A stretch of 64,000 nt of DNA from assembly GCA_029204225.1 (NCBI GenBank), contig CM055102.1:2614718-2678717 (forward strand), read 5' to 3'. This document shows positions 35,134-45,715 of this stretch, piece after piece (positions within the stretch are counted from its first letter, which is position 1; every line of letters starts with the position of its first letter). The position numbers and the translations under genes are program-made. Under the pieces are notes generated by a model, which was not told where the DNA came from, did no database searches, and saw only the letters and a program-made list of their open reading frames with translations. Source of the DNA: Diphasiastrum complanatum. Its lineage: Eukaryota > Streptophyta > Lycopodiopsida > Lycopodiales > Lycopodiaceae.

Positions 35134-36548
35134 ATGCAGCATGAATGGAGGCATATTAAAATAGAATTTAGGAGAGTAGAGGAGATAAATCCAACAGCCA
35201 TGAGGTTAAGTGCTAATCTTGATAAACCATTTTGGGATCAAGCTTTGTTGTGTGCCAATTTCTTGTGCAATAGGTGGCCGAATGCTATTTTGGATGGAAG
35301 GACACCGTTTGAGATGTTATTCAAGAGGAGGCCGAGTGTCAACTTTCTTAGAACTTCTGGATGCACATGCTATGTCAACATAACTCTTGATGATAGGACC
35401 AAGGAGGATCCATCTTCAAGAAAATGTATATTTGTTGGATATAGTGAGGTGAGTAAAGCCTACGAGGTTTACATTTCTTCTACTCATAAAGTGATTATTG
35501 GTAGAGATGTCATTTTTTATGAGGGGAACATTCCAAAAGTATCTTCAAGCATTATTGATGGTGATGTGGATGGATGTAACATTCTTGATGTTGATGTAAA
35601 GGATCCTACTTTAAATGGTTATGATGATGGAACTTCATCAAGTCAAAAGCCAAGCAGAACAACAAGGGAAAGACAAATGCCTTCAAGGCTCACATATGAT
35701 GAAAAGAGTAAGCAAGTAGTTCCTGGAAATTATGTTGCTTTCCTAACCTCTTTTGATAAACCTAAAAGTGTAGATGAAGCAAGGAAAGAAGATGAGTGGA
35801 TCCAAGCAATGGATCTTCAGTATCAAAGCTCTTATGAAGAATGGAACATGGAGATTGGTGGAGCTACCTAAGGACAATAAAGCTATTGGATGCAAATGGA
35901 TCTTTAAGTGTAGACAAACCAAGATGGATCTATCAACAAGTACAAGGCAAAGTTAGTGGGAAAAGGATATGCTCAAAAACAAGGATTGAATATGATGAGA
36001 CCTTTGCACCTGTGGCAAAGATGGTAAGCATTTGAGTCATCATCTCACTTGCTACACTTTATGAATGGGATCTATGGCAATTGGACATTAAAAATGCTTT
36101 TTTGAATGGTGATCTTGAAGAGGAAGTGTACATGGAGCAATCCAAGAGCTACATTTCTTCTACAAAGCCAAATCATGTGTGTCTACTACAAAAGAGTTCA
36201 TATGGCCTTAAGCAAGCACCAAGGAGTTGGTATGCTAAGCTTAACACTTTTTTCCTCTCTCAAGGCTTTGTTATGAGTGAGTATGATCATTCACTTTATT
36301 ATAGGTTTGCTGGAAATGATGTTATTATCTTGCTAATCTATGTGGATGATATCATCTTAGAAGGTGGAAACAATCAAGATGTGGAGGATATCAATATTGC
36401 TCTTATGAAGGAATTTGAGGTGCATGATCTTGGTATATTGTATTACATTTTAGGAATAGAAGTGATTAGATCTTTTCAATCTACTTTCATTTGTCAAGAG
36501 AAGTATGCTAATTCTATTCTAGAAAGATTTCATATGGTAGATGCAAAA
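35134..36548 (+). pseudogene. Copia group A integrase end to reverse transcriptase
   Basis: It reads ANLDKPFWDQALLCANFLCN, FEMLFKRRPSVNFLRTSGC, FVGYSEVSKAYEVYISSTHK and RQMPSRLTYDEKSKQV, then reverse transcriptase: GTWRLVELPKDNKAIGCKW, YDETFAPVAKMVSI, DIKNAFLNGDLEEEVYMEQ, SSYGLKQAPRSWYAKL, and LLIYVDDIILEGG with intact YVDD. It stops at FHMVDAKN near 36548, where unrelated A/T-rich sequence begins. Frame changes near 35835 and 35950 and a stop near 36034 break it. RNase H and LTRs are missing. Confidence 0.9.
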
Positions 36549-38104
36549 AACACTGTCTCAACTAATTTTGGACTTTTTAATTTATTTAGGACTATTTTCT
36601 ACATATGGTACCAAAAGAGCCAGATTAAAAAAAAAAAAAAACTAATTGTTGAACTGGGATTTTCTGAAGTTCAAATCTCATTTCAATACAACTATAAGCC
36701 AAACAGGACAAATTTGATCAACAAGTCATATATTCGTTTCTAAAATTTATTGATGCTTTTTTCCAATAGCTATGAGCACCTAATATAATTGTAAATCCGA
36801 AATAAATTTGGTTCTTGTTAAGTATCATATACATTGAACTTATAATTCAGATGAAGTTAGCATTCCAATTGTGAGATCAAGGAGATTAAGGTGGATGTTT
36901 TTGCCAAATCAGATATAATCATGTCTAAAATTAGTGTCGATCCGAATAACGTAGACAACTTTTAAACATAAACATTGATATTTAAAAGAAACATAAGCTT
37001 AATTTGATATTAATTTTAAAAGAAACATAAACATCACTAAATCATGTACTACTTTCAAGCTGTATTATAAGAACTCTCATGGAAATTTAATCACAATGTG
37101 TCATTTGCCACTAAAAGTGCTTCATATTTATAATTAATCATGGTCTTGGGCCAAGCCCTACATTGATCAAGAGACTATTACAAAAGATGCACAACTTTGG
37201 TGCAATTCTAGACAATGTAGAAGTCTAAACTTTTAGACTAGTAAACTATTTCAATATTCTAAAGGTTGAGAATTAGAAACTATTTCCAACCTTTAGAATT
37301 AAATCTAAAAGCTGTTAAGCTTTCTACATCATGATTCCTCATGGTCTTACAATACACATGCCATGGTATAGGATTTACTTATAATAGGGTGACATGGCCA
37401 CACCCTAGGTCTAAAAAACCTATACTTGCACATAGAACACACTTGCCAGCATTTCAGAATCATTTTTATCCACACAATTCGAGTTTTCCTTTTGAAACCA
37501 TGCATAGTAACGGAAATTGAGATGTTATCTTTGTTGTTCCATTTGTTCTAGAATATATGATGAGTTTTGTAATGTGTGCAGTCTCAAAAATTCTACATTG
37601 AATCCCATTATCATAAATCATCAAACCTCCTGATGAAATAGATACCTCACAAGAACTACAAAGTCATGTGGTTGGAGAATCATATACCCACCAATGAATT
37701 GGAAAATGCCACGGTTTAAACACTAGCCAAAGCAAAAACAACTTCTTGCATGTCTTTGACATAGAGAGCTAGAAAAATTAGAAGGGCTTCAGAGGTAACA
37801 AGACGCATGTGTCATCAAATCCTTCAACTACTACAAATTCCGCAAAATCAATCACACCACAAGACTAGATTTGAGACATAACAAGTCTTACCAGTTCAAA
37901 TCACACCTACCAAACTAGAGTATGGTGTTTTTCGTAGATTCTGCCACTCTTTACATCCAAAACTATTCATGGTGATACCTTATATCAAAATGATGGACTG
38001 AATGTTTCAAGTCCTTCACGATGTGTCAGTTCATAACTTCAGTACAATCTACCTCCCTAGACACTTCATCAATAATCTCCGAACCAAGTATTTCAGTACC
38101 TAAT
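36549..38104. other. A/T-rich intergenic DNA, nothing recognised
   Basis: I see no coding, RNA or repeat structure I can name here. There is a 14-A run near 36630. The right part would include the 3' UTR and downstream region of SKP1. Confidence 0.5.
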
Positions 38105-39586
38105 TTACCCAAAAGCCCATTGATTTTCTCGCCTTACTTCCTCTTCCTCCTCTGGTGTGAAGTCATTCTTGATGTTGAAAGTTTTACGAATCTCTTCTAG
38201 TGTCTTTCCCTTGATCATATCAGCAACTGTTTGGCATGTTAAATCCAACAAACTTTGGATATTTAGATAATTTGCAGCCTGTAAGAAAAAAATATGACCA
38301 TGTTAGAGAGACAATTGTGAAATTTGAAACAAGGAAACTTCCTACCACAGATCAATATCCAAGTTTCACCATTTTCCTACTTGCCTAGATTTTCAAAATT
38401 CACACATAGTAAGCTTCAAGTGAAAACCAAAGACTAGCTTTTCCATAAGGGTACGATTCTGACAACAAGAATGACTCTCGGTTACTACTCTCAAAGGCAT
38501 TCCACCTATGTTTCTTGTTATATGAATGGATCACCTACTACGTCAACCACAGGTCACCGCATCAATAGATTTGTTTTGTCAAAAAATTGATAAGCCTCCA
38601 AGCTTTGAAACACTTCAACTTACTATACAACCGTTCAAAAATACCAATAAATGCTGCTCTGATCATGTCCAATACAATTAGCATCAAAAGGCGGCTTGAA
38701 GAAGTGTGCGAACAACAAAGCAGTGAAATCAGATCGCCAGAGTAACGGAATAAATTGCGAACAAAGGCCAGTCCTCAACAACCCGCTGGAACTCCTTCAA
38801 TCCAGGACCAATCCAATTGTGTCCAATCGGGGACATAGCACCCAGTGGGATTATTAAGTCACATAATTCTTTCTGTACTGCAGATAGTTGGAGATAGGAA
38901 ACTTCATAAAAAACTTCCAAATGCAGCAAATTAAGCACAGTCGGAAGAGAACATGCAGGACCCTTTGAACTAATCGAATTAAGCCTATATCATCTCCAAA
39001 TTAGAATGAAACAAAAATGTCAACCTAAACTAGCGATTCAACGCAATTAAAGTACATATAAGGCTAATTAGCACAAATCCCCGGAAACAGGCCGTAGAAG
39101 TTGCCTAAAGAAAGTGTACTAAGATGCAAAAGAGATCAATTACACATGCAGAACCTAACAAGCTCTTCAGGTCAGATGAAAGAATCCAAAATCAAGCAGA
39201 TCTTAGCGCAGTTCGTAACAATCCTCCAAATAAATTTAAAAAATTCAAGTCCAGAAACTCAATCCCCAGCTAGCCAACATTCAAAAGCTGGAAGCACAAA
39301 CCATAATGAGTTCAAACAAAGTCGCTCGATCGACTTTGACAAAATCTGCATCCCAGTCCAAGTCCTCCTTGGGCTTTTTATCACCAGATTTGTGCAGGTC
39401 CACATGATACTTACAGTATTTGATAACCTTGGCGAGTATCTTGCTTGTGACATTAGGAAGAGGGACGGCACTGTCTTTGCCGATATCCTCTATCAAATTC
39501 TTCAGGATCTGAGATTGGAAGGCGACTGCTTCATCCACCTCAAACATCTGACCATCAGAGCTCCTCAGCTCTACTTTCGAAGACAT
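38105..39586 (-). CDS. SKP1: SKP1-like protein, two exons, complete
   Basis: Exon 1 is 39586-39302 (95 codons), exon 2 is 38278-38105 (57 codons plus stop), for 152 residues, slightly under the family's usual 155-160. The intron (38279-39301, 1,023 bp) runs GTTTGTGC...TTCTTACAG and splits ELIM from AANYLNIQ in phase 0, the position seen in many plant SKP1 genes. The BTB/POZ part spans about residues 4-65 ([38 protein letters not shown]). The C-terminal F-box-binding helices span about 95-150 ([42 protein letters not shown]). The protein links CUL1 to F-box proteins in SCF ubiquitin ligases in nucleus and cytosol. The ending WAFG differs from the common WAFE. I see no defects. An upstream in-frame Met at 39688 would add an Arg-rich stretch that is only the GA-rich leader. 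Confidence 0.95.
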
Positions 39587-39594
39587 AGCTGCTC

Positions 39595-39640
39595 TGTCTG
39601 TCTTCCTCCTCCTCCTCCTTCTTCTCCTCCTCCTCACAAA
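39595..39640 (-). repeat. GAG/GAA-rich run in the SKP1 leader
   Basis: Purine-rich repeats (GAGGAGGAGGAGAAG on the minus strand) lie directly upstream of the SKP1 ATG, within the expected 5' UTR. Confidence 0.8.
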
Positions 39641-39685
39641 AAAAAGAGCGGAAGAAATGAATGGAAAAGGTGATGGATCGGAAGG

Positions 39686-39695
39686 CAATATATAG
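39686..39695 (-). promoter_or_regulatory. Probable TATA box of SKP1
   Basis: The minus strand reads CTATATATTG about 100 bp upstream of the SKP1 ATG, a fitting distance for a plant promoter with a 60-70 nt leader. Confidence 0.6.
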
Positions 39696-39723
39696 TGATC
39701 GGAAGGATCACTTGGACCTTTGA

Positions 39724-40275
39724 CACGTGGATTCTTTTCATTGGCTGAATGCTAGCCAAAAGCAGATGGTTGGGATGCCAAAAGAGGGAGCGACGAACGT
39801 TCCTATGTGGGGCTCACCCCTTGGATTTTTGCCACGTGCTATAATTCCACGTGCAATCTTTTCAGTGGTTGATTGTGAGAAGCTGGGACAAGAGAGGCCA
39901 AAAGCGCCCTGCGTCTTTCCATGTGGAGGACGAAGGAGGAGAAAGTTGGGACAGGCCGGGGAGGGCCTTGGGCCTTCCTCATTGGGAGGTGTAACGGTCA
40001 AGGAAGGGCCCGCTAATGCAAAGGCCCGAGGTCGTCGGGCCTTCGCTCATGTAACTCCAACTAAAGTCGTTCTTATTCATACTTTAATGACAATTTCATT
40101 TAGAATCGCTCTGTACTAGCAATTGGCACACACGGATTTTGTTCTCGGAAGTGCTACCAAAACACAAAGGAAAAACAAAGAGTTGGAATGATGGGCACAA
40201 ATTATTCCAGGCCTGACTAGTACGATATTTTTCACTGTAGTGTTCTTGCCATGTGAACTATTTTCAATGGTTGAC
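39724..40275 (-). promoter_or_regulatory. Repeated G-box modules upstream of SKP1
   Basis: CACGTG occurs at 39724-39729, 39833-39838 and 39848-39853. Two of these, plus a diverged CATGTG at 40250, start a repeated module of the form CACGTG-N-AWTCTTTTCAnTGGnTGA. The TGG/CCA part resembles an inverted CCAAT core. At 40021-40043 there is a 9-bp-stem hairpin (AAGGCCCGA, TCGGGCCTT), and GGGCC motifs like plant site II elements occur near 39970 and 40040. Binding by bZIP/bHLH or TCP factors is known for such motifs; function here is inferred. Confidence 0.5.
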
Positions 40276-40294
40276 CTTTAGAAAGTGGTAAAAA

Positions 40295-40728
40295 CTCTTT
40301 GGCAAGCTTCACTATGTGGCTTATCCTATACTTACCCGTTCTTTGCCACTGCTTTCTAAATGGCCTTTCCTCTCTAACCGCCTCAGGCTGGTCTCTCAGT
40401 TGGAGGAGGAATCCCTTGAGCACCTGATTTTTTATTGTCGCAGGGATCTCTCGCCATGGATTCTGCACCTGTTTTCAGTCGTTGGATCTGGATGGCTAGT
40501 AACCAGTATGTTTTTGACGGATCATCGACGTAGTTATCAGCTGTTACGTGTTTTCACTATGCTTTCTATATTCTAACTGCTACTTAGTTCTGATGGACTG
40601 CCTCCCTGGGTGGTGTGCACTTGTTCCTTTTAGTCTTTTTCCGTTGATGTACTATCCCTTTGGCATTAAGACTTATTGACTTGTGTAGCTTTATTTTATG
40701 TACGGTACATTTTTGCAAAAAAAAAAAT
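40295..40728 (+). mobile_element. 5'-truncated LINE fragment
   Basis: The reading KLFGKLHYVAYPILTRSLP and LVSQLEEESLEHLIFYCRRD resembles the zinc-binding end of plant LINE reverse transcriptases (ExxxHLxFxC). The piece ends in a poly-A run (40717-40727) after a terminal non-coding part. AGTGGTAAAA before it (40284-40293) and AGTGGCAAAA after it (40729-40738) look like a target-site duplication with one change. Confidence 0.6.
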
Positions 40729-40739
40729 AGTGGCAAAAT

Positions 40740-41115
40740 TTGAGATGATTATGATGAAATGTAATGACAAAGCAAATGAATCATATCATATGCCAAAAAG
40801 AGAGAGGAGAGAGGTAGAAGAGCTATGAAGCTAAATGGTACGATATATTTTCATCCCAATGACTTGGATTTATATCACACAATCTCTTTTCACCTGATGG
40901 CATGTTGATGAATGAATATGAAAACAAAACAAATGAAGATAGCACATAAATTCAAATGCTACAATTGGCTAAAAGTTATCAATCAAAGCCATATATGAGA
41001 AAGGAAAAGAAAATGTGTTGACCTAAATTATTGTTTATAAGGTCGAAAAATTCCACGTCATCATTTAAAAAAAAACCAAAAATTTGGGTCATCAATTTTT
41101 TTAATAATGACGTGG

Positions 41116-41118
<3 letters not shown>
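40740..41118. other. A/T-rich spacer, nothing recognised
   Basis: No gene or structured repeat is evident between the LINE tail and the CT repeat. Confidence 0.5.

Positions 41119-41188
<70 letters not shown>
41119..41188 (+). repeat. (TC)n microsatellite, 70 bp
   Basis: An uninterrupted TC repeat followed by two near-copies of AGGAGAGTCCCTA (41195 and 41230). Its placement just upstream of copia gag suggests it lies in an LTR or leader. Confidence 0.95.
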
Positions 41189-41192
<4 letters not shown>

Positions 41193-41338
41193 AGGAGAGT
41201 CCCTACGTAGCTCGTCTCTCTCACACCTAGGAGAGTCCCTATTTAGCTTTTATCTCAAAAGTCTGTACATAGCTCCAGCGGGCAACATATCTACTTGAAT
41301 CTCTACTTGAATCCTAAGAAGCTACGCGTTGGGTTCTG

Positions 41339-44171
41339 ATGTCTTATAGTGCTCCACCGCCTAGAGGAAACCCTCTTCCTCCTAGCTCCTTGCTGTGCAA
41401 GCCCACCACTTTCATTGCAGCGATGATGTTGAATATGCTATTGATCTAATCCTTAAACTTCTTGCTTCACGATGGTATTGAACTTCTTCAAATCTGTCTA
41501 TAGCATTACATTCAATCGTGCTTTTGCAAAAAAAAATTGGTCTTTCAAGACCCATCGATTGACGCTCAAGATATCAACGATTTCTTCAAGGCTGACAGAG
41601 TTGTATTCGGTTTGGCTACCATTTCATGCTCAAGATATCAACGATTTCTTCACAGTTGACCGATGAGTCCAAGTTTACTTCTAGAGTTCTAACTCTAAGA
41701 AGAAAAATCTTTTCTTGTATGCAAAAGAAGGATGAAGGTGCTCATGATTTTGTTTTGAGGGTTAAGGCATTCAATGATGAGTTAGCATTAATTGATGAAA
41801 GCATTAAGGAGATAGAACTTGTTCAGGTTGTTCTTAATGGCTTGGTGGATGATCACGCTAATCTTGTTCAAATTTTTGCTATTCAAAAGACTTTGCCAAG
41901 TATGGTGGATTTTCAAGAGGTTTTGGTGAATGAGGAGTTTAGGCTTCAGTCAAGAGGAGTGCATCTAGTACATCTCAAGTTGATGGAGAGGAGGCAATGT
42001 TCATGAAGGGAAAATTCAAGGGCAAAGGCAAAGGCACGTGGTCAAAAGATCAAGGTGAGGCTTCTACTTTTGTTGGTAAGAAGAAAGATAGGTCAAATTT
42101 AGGTGCTAATCTTCCTAAACCTTTTTGGGATCAAGCTTTTTTGTGTGCTAATTTTCTATGCAATAGATGGCCAAGTCTGGTAAAACCCCTTTTGAGATGT
42201 TTGGTAGAAGGCCGAGTGTCAACTTTATCAAAAATTTTGGATGTATTTGCTATATCAACATCACTCTTGATTATAGGACCAAGGAAGATACATCTTCAAA
42301 GAAAGGTGTGTTTATTGGCTATAGTGAGATGAGCAAGGCTTACAAAGTTTACATTCCTTCAACAAGGAAAGTGGTCATTAGAAGAGATGTCATTTTTTAT
42401 GCAGGAAAATTTCCAAAAGTATCTTCAAGTGGTGGTGTGGATGTTGGATCTAACATTCTTTATGTTGATAACATTGGTGATGATACTTTGGATGGTGATG
42501 GTGGAGATGTTTCTCCAAGTCAAGTTTTAAGAAGAGCCTCAAGGGAAAGACAAAAGCCATCTAGGCTCACTTATGATGAAAAAGGTAAGCAAGTTGTTGG
42601 TGATACAAACTATGCTTTCCTTACCTCTTTTGATGAACCTACATGTAGAGATGAAGCAAGGAACAAAGAGAAGTGGATCCAAGCAGGGGATCTTGAGAAG
42701 CAAGCTCTTATGAAGAATGGAACATGGAGATTGGCAAAACCTCCAAAGGACAAGAAGGCTATTGGATGAAAATGGATCTTCAAAGTGAACACAAACCAAT
42801 ATGGATCAATCAAAAAGTACAAGGCAAGGTTGGTGGCTAAAGGATATGACCAAAAACGTGGTATTGACTATGATGAGACCTTTGCACCCGTGGCAAAGAT
42901 GGTAAGCATTCGAGTCATTATTTTACTTGCAACACTTTTTGGATGGAATCTTTGGAAATTGGACACTACAAATTCATTCTTGATTGGGGATCTTGAGGTA
43001 GAAATGTTCATGGAGGAACCCCAAGGGCTACATTTCACAAGGCAAGCCAAATCATGTATGTTTTTTACAAAAGATCTTATATGGACTTAAGCAAGCACCA
43101 AGGAGTTGGTATGCTAAGCTTAACTCTTTCTTACTTTATCAAAATTTCAAGGTGAGTGAGTATGATCATTCACTTTATTATAGATTTGCTGGAAATCATA
43201 TTGCTATTCTTCTAATCTATGTGGATGACATCATATTGACTGGAGGCAACAAGCAAGATATTGATGATATCAAGTTTGCACTCAAAAAGGAGTTTGAGGT
43301 GCATGATCTTGGTCTTTTACATTATATCTTGGGAATAGAGGTATTTAGAACTTCTCAATTCAATCTTATATGTCAAGAGAAGTATACTAATGCTATTCTA
43401 AAAAGATTTCATATGGTAGATGCAAATTCATTTGATACACCAATGGAGTCAAATGTAAAGCTAATTATAAGAGGTAATGAAAGATCCTTCGAAGAAATTG
43501 CTCTCTCTATAGGAAGCTAGTTGGTCCTCTTATATATCTAACCATCACAAGACCTTATCTAAGCCATTTTGTTGGTAGATTAAGCCAATTTATGCAAAAT
43601 CCTAATGTGGAGCATTTATTGGAAGCTAAAAAGATATTGAGATACATCCTTGGAACAAAGGATTTTGGCATTGTTTATAGAGGATCATCACCTAACTTGA
43701 TTGGATTTTCAGATTTAGACTTTGTTGGAGATCAAATGGATAGGACATCCATAAGTGCACTTGCTATTTTCATAGGTGATGGAGTTATCTCTTGGATGTC
43801 AAAGAAACAAGCTACTATCTCATTGTCAACTAGTGAGGCCGAGTACAAAGCTCTTACATCTTGTACAAAAGAGATGTTATGGATAAAGAGGATGGTAAGG
43901 GATATTAACTTGTTGGATTTTTCAGAGAGTCCAATCATCATCTCATAGATTGGAAAGCAATCCTATCTTTCATACAAGGAGCAAGCACATTGAGGTGACA
44001 TATCATTTTGTGAGGGAACAAGTCATGGCAAAGGAAGCGGAGCTTCAACATGTTTCTTCAAAGGAATGTGTGGTTGATATCTTCACCAAAGCATTGGAAA
44101 AAGTCTTGTTTATGAATCATAGAACATCACTTGGTTTACTATCTAGATCTATGCTAGAACTAGTTGAAGAG
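41339..44171 (+). pseudogene. Copia group A gag-pol with internal deletion
   Basis: A decayed gag begins MSYSAPPPRGNPLPPSSLL and reads on with SRVLTLRRKIFSCMQKKDEG and FNDELALIDESIKEIELVQ. At about 42095 gag's basic tail (KGKGKGTWSKDQGEAS) joins directly to integrase C-terminal sequence (LPKPFWDQAFLCANFLCN), so zinc knuckle, protease and integrase core are missing. Reverse transcriptase follows (KKYKARLVAKGYDQKRGIDY, LLIYVDDIILTGGNKQD with intact YVDD), then RNase H (SWMSKKQATISLSTSEAEYK, SKHIEVTYHFVREQV). Several stops occur (42766, 43089, 43518, 43947). It ends at LELVEE, where T1 copy B is inserted, so its 3' LTR is not next to it. Confidence 0.9.
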
Positions 44172-45029
44172 CATTAGAGGAGTTCTCAATATCAAAAAGA
44201 CCCTTTAAGGAATGCCATGTAGGATGAAAAAAAAATATCAAAATAAAGAAAAACAATATTGCTTATCTGCTTGCCCCCACCACTCCCGAGGCCACCCCAA
44301 CTCCCAATGATCTAACCATAGTATCTACAGTCACAGTTAACAACTCTAAGTTGTTCACAATCTAACTTGTCAAAATTTAAAAATATGACTGCCATCCACA
44401 AATTCAAATCAGGGAAAAAAGCATCCCTCCACTCTGGAATAAAAATTTGAGTGCCATCTCTAAATATGAACACCATCTTCACCTTGGATTGAGATTATGA
44501 GCGCCATCTCCACATCGGACTGAAAATATGAGGAACGAAGTATATAATATAATTAAAGATAGATACTTTGTTTTGTTTTGTATTGTTTTGTTTTGTCTTG
44601 CTATATCTGATGACGACATTGTATCATCTACATTTGGATATTCCTAATGATTTGGCACCCATAGAGAGACGAGGAGGCAAAGGAGTTCCAATATCTGTTG
44701 CTGATCAGTCCCATTATAGGGCAAAAGAAAAAAAGAACTTGGATTTGTGGACCGACAGATCATTGTATTCTCAAGATCTTAGCACATTGACTCACCCCAC
44801 ATTCTCTTCAATAACTAATCTAGTAATCGGAATATGCAATTGGCATAATGGATTATTAGGATATTGTGAGAGATTGCAAAACTATGGAAACAGTTTTCAA
44901 TGAAAAAAATTCACTTTTTAGAATGTGAGTTGATACGCATATTATCTTTTTATCAAAAAAGAGATTGTCATGTCCAAAAGACTTTAGAAGAAAATGAACA
45001 ACTTAAAAGAAACAATGATTCATTACAGA
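44172..45029 (+). mobile_element. DNA transposon family T1, copy B (left part)
   Basis: It matches 18193-19140 from the first base of CATTAGAGGAGTTCT through the coiled-coil coding part, then the match stops abruptly. The coding part begins at 44610 (MTTLYHLHLDIPNDLAP) and keeps HPTFSSITNLV and LLGYCERLQN, with a stop near 44901. It sits directly after GTTGAAGAG of copia RNase H, a sharp insertion edge. The missing right part means this copy cannot make a transposase. Confidence 0.8.
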
Positions 45030-45715
45030 ATTGTGAAGATTATTGGAATATTATCTTCCTATCTCGAGTTTGGGGCCATGTCCATGGTTATTTTCACTAA
45101 ATTTCATGTTGTACATAAAAGGTATGTGAATTGAGCACATAACCTTCTAGTATAGGTCGGATTTGAGTTAGGTAGATTCAATTTTGATGACATGCAGAAG
45201 TTTAGATAGCATGCAATGTCATATTGTATGCATGCAAGCCACATGCAACATGCAAAGTGGTTTCTGTGATCTACACATGTCTAGGCAGTTTTATGACTTG
45301 ACATGCAGTACATGCAACATCCATGCATGCAGTTACACATGTGGATCTCTGGTAGGTGAATTAGTTCAGTTAAGTGGACTTTCCATGCAACTCCACTGTA
45401 GGAATTCGAGTCTCTCTCATGTAGGAAAAGCTTGGCATGTTTTGCCATATTGTGAATAATGAGATTTTAGTGTTTTGGACTCATTCTCTCTCTACTTGAG
45501 TTTTCCATCATTGATTTTCTCTCTCTACCCAAAAGTAGGCTATTTTTTCCGTACTGAACACTTAGAATTATTTCTAACATTTAATTCTCATAGTGAGAAG
45601 TTAGATTTTTTCATCTGATGTATGCCATTGTGCTCTTGTCATAGATTTTTCAAGTATATAGTTCTTTGATCAATCTTGTGCAATCACAACACCTCAGTAA
45701 GATCTTGTAGGGTGT
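45030..45715. other. Spacer with a CATGCA cluster
   Basis: No gene is supported. About ten CATGCA hexamers lie in 45191-45389. The right part, with TAAGATCTTGTAGGGTG before 45716, probably belongs to the copia C element that follows. Confidence 0.5.

Noticed and set aside
38729-38938. Small minus-strand ORF within the SKP1 intron
   Set aside because: Lies wholly in an intron with good splice sites on either side; no domain or second copy supports it.
39101-39673. 190-residue plus-strand ORF over SKP1 exon 1
   Set aside because: It is antisense to a clear, complete SKP1 exon and has no family features.
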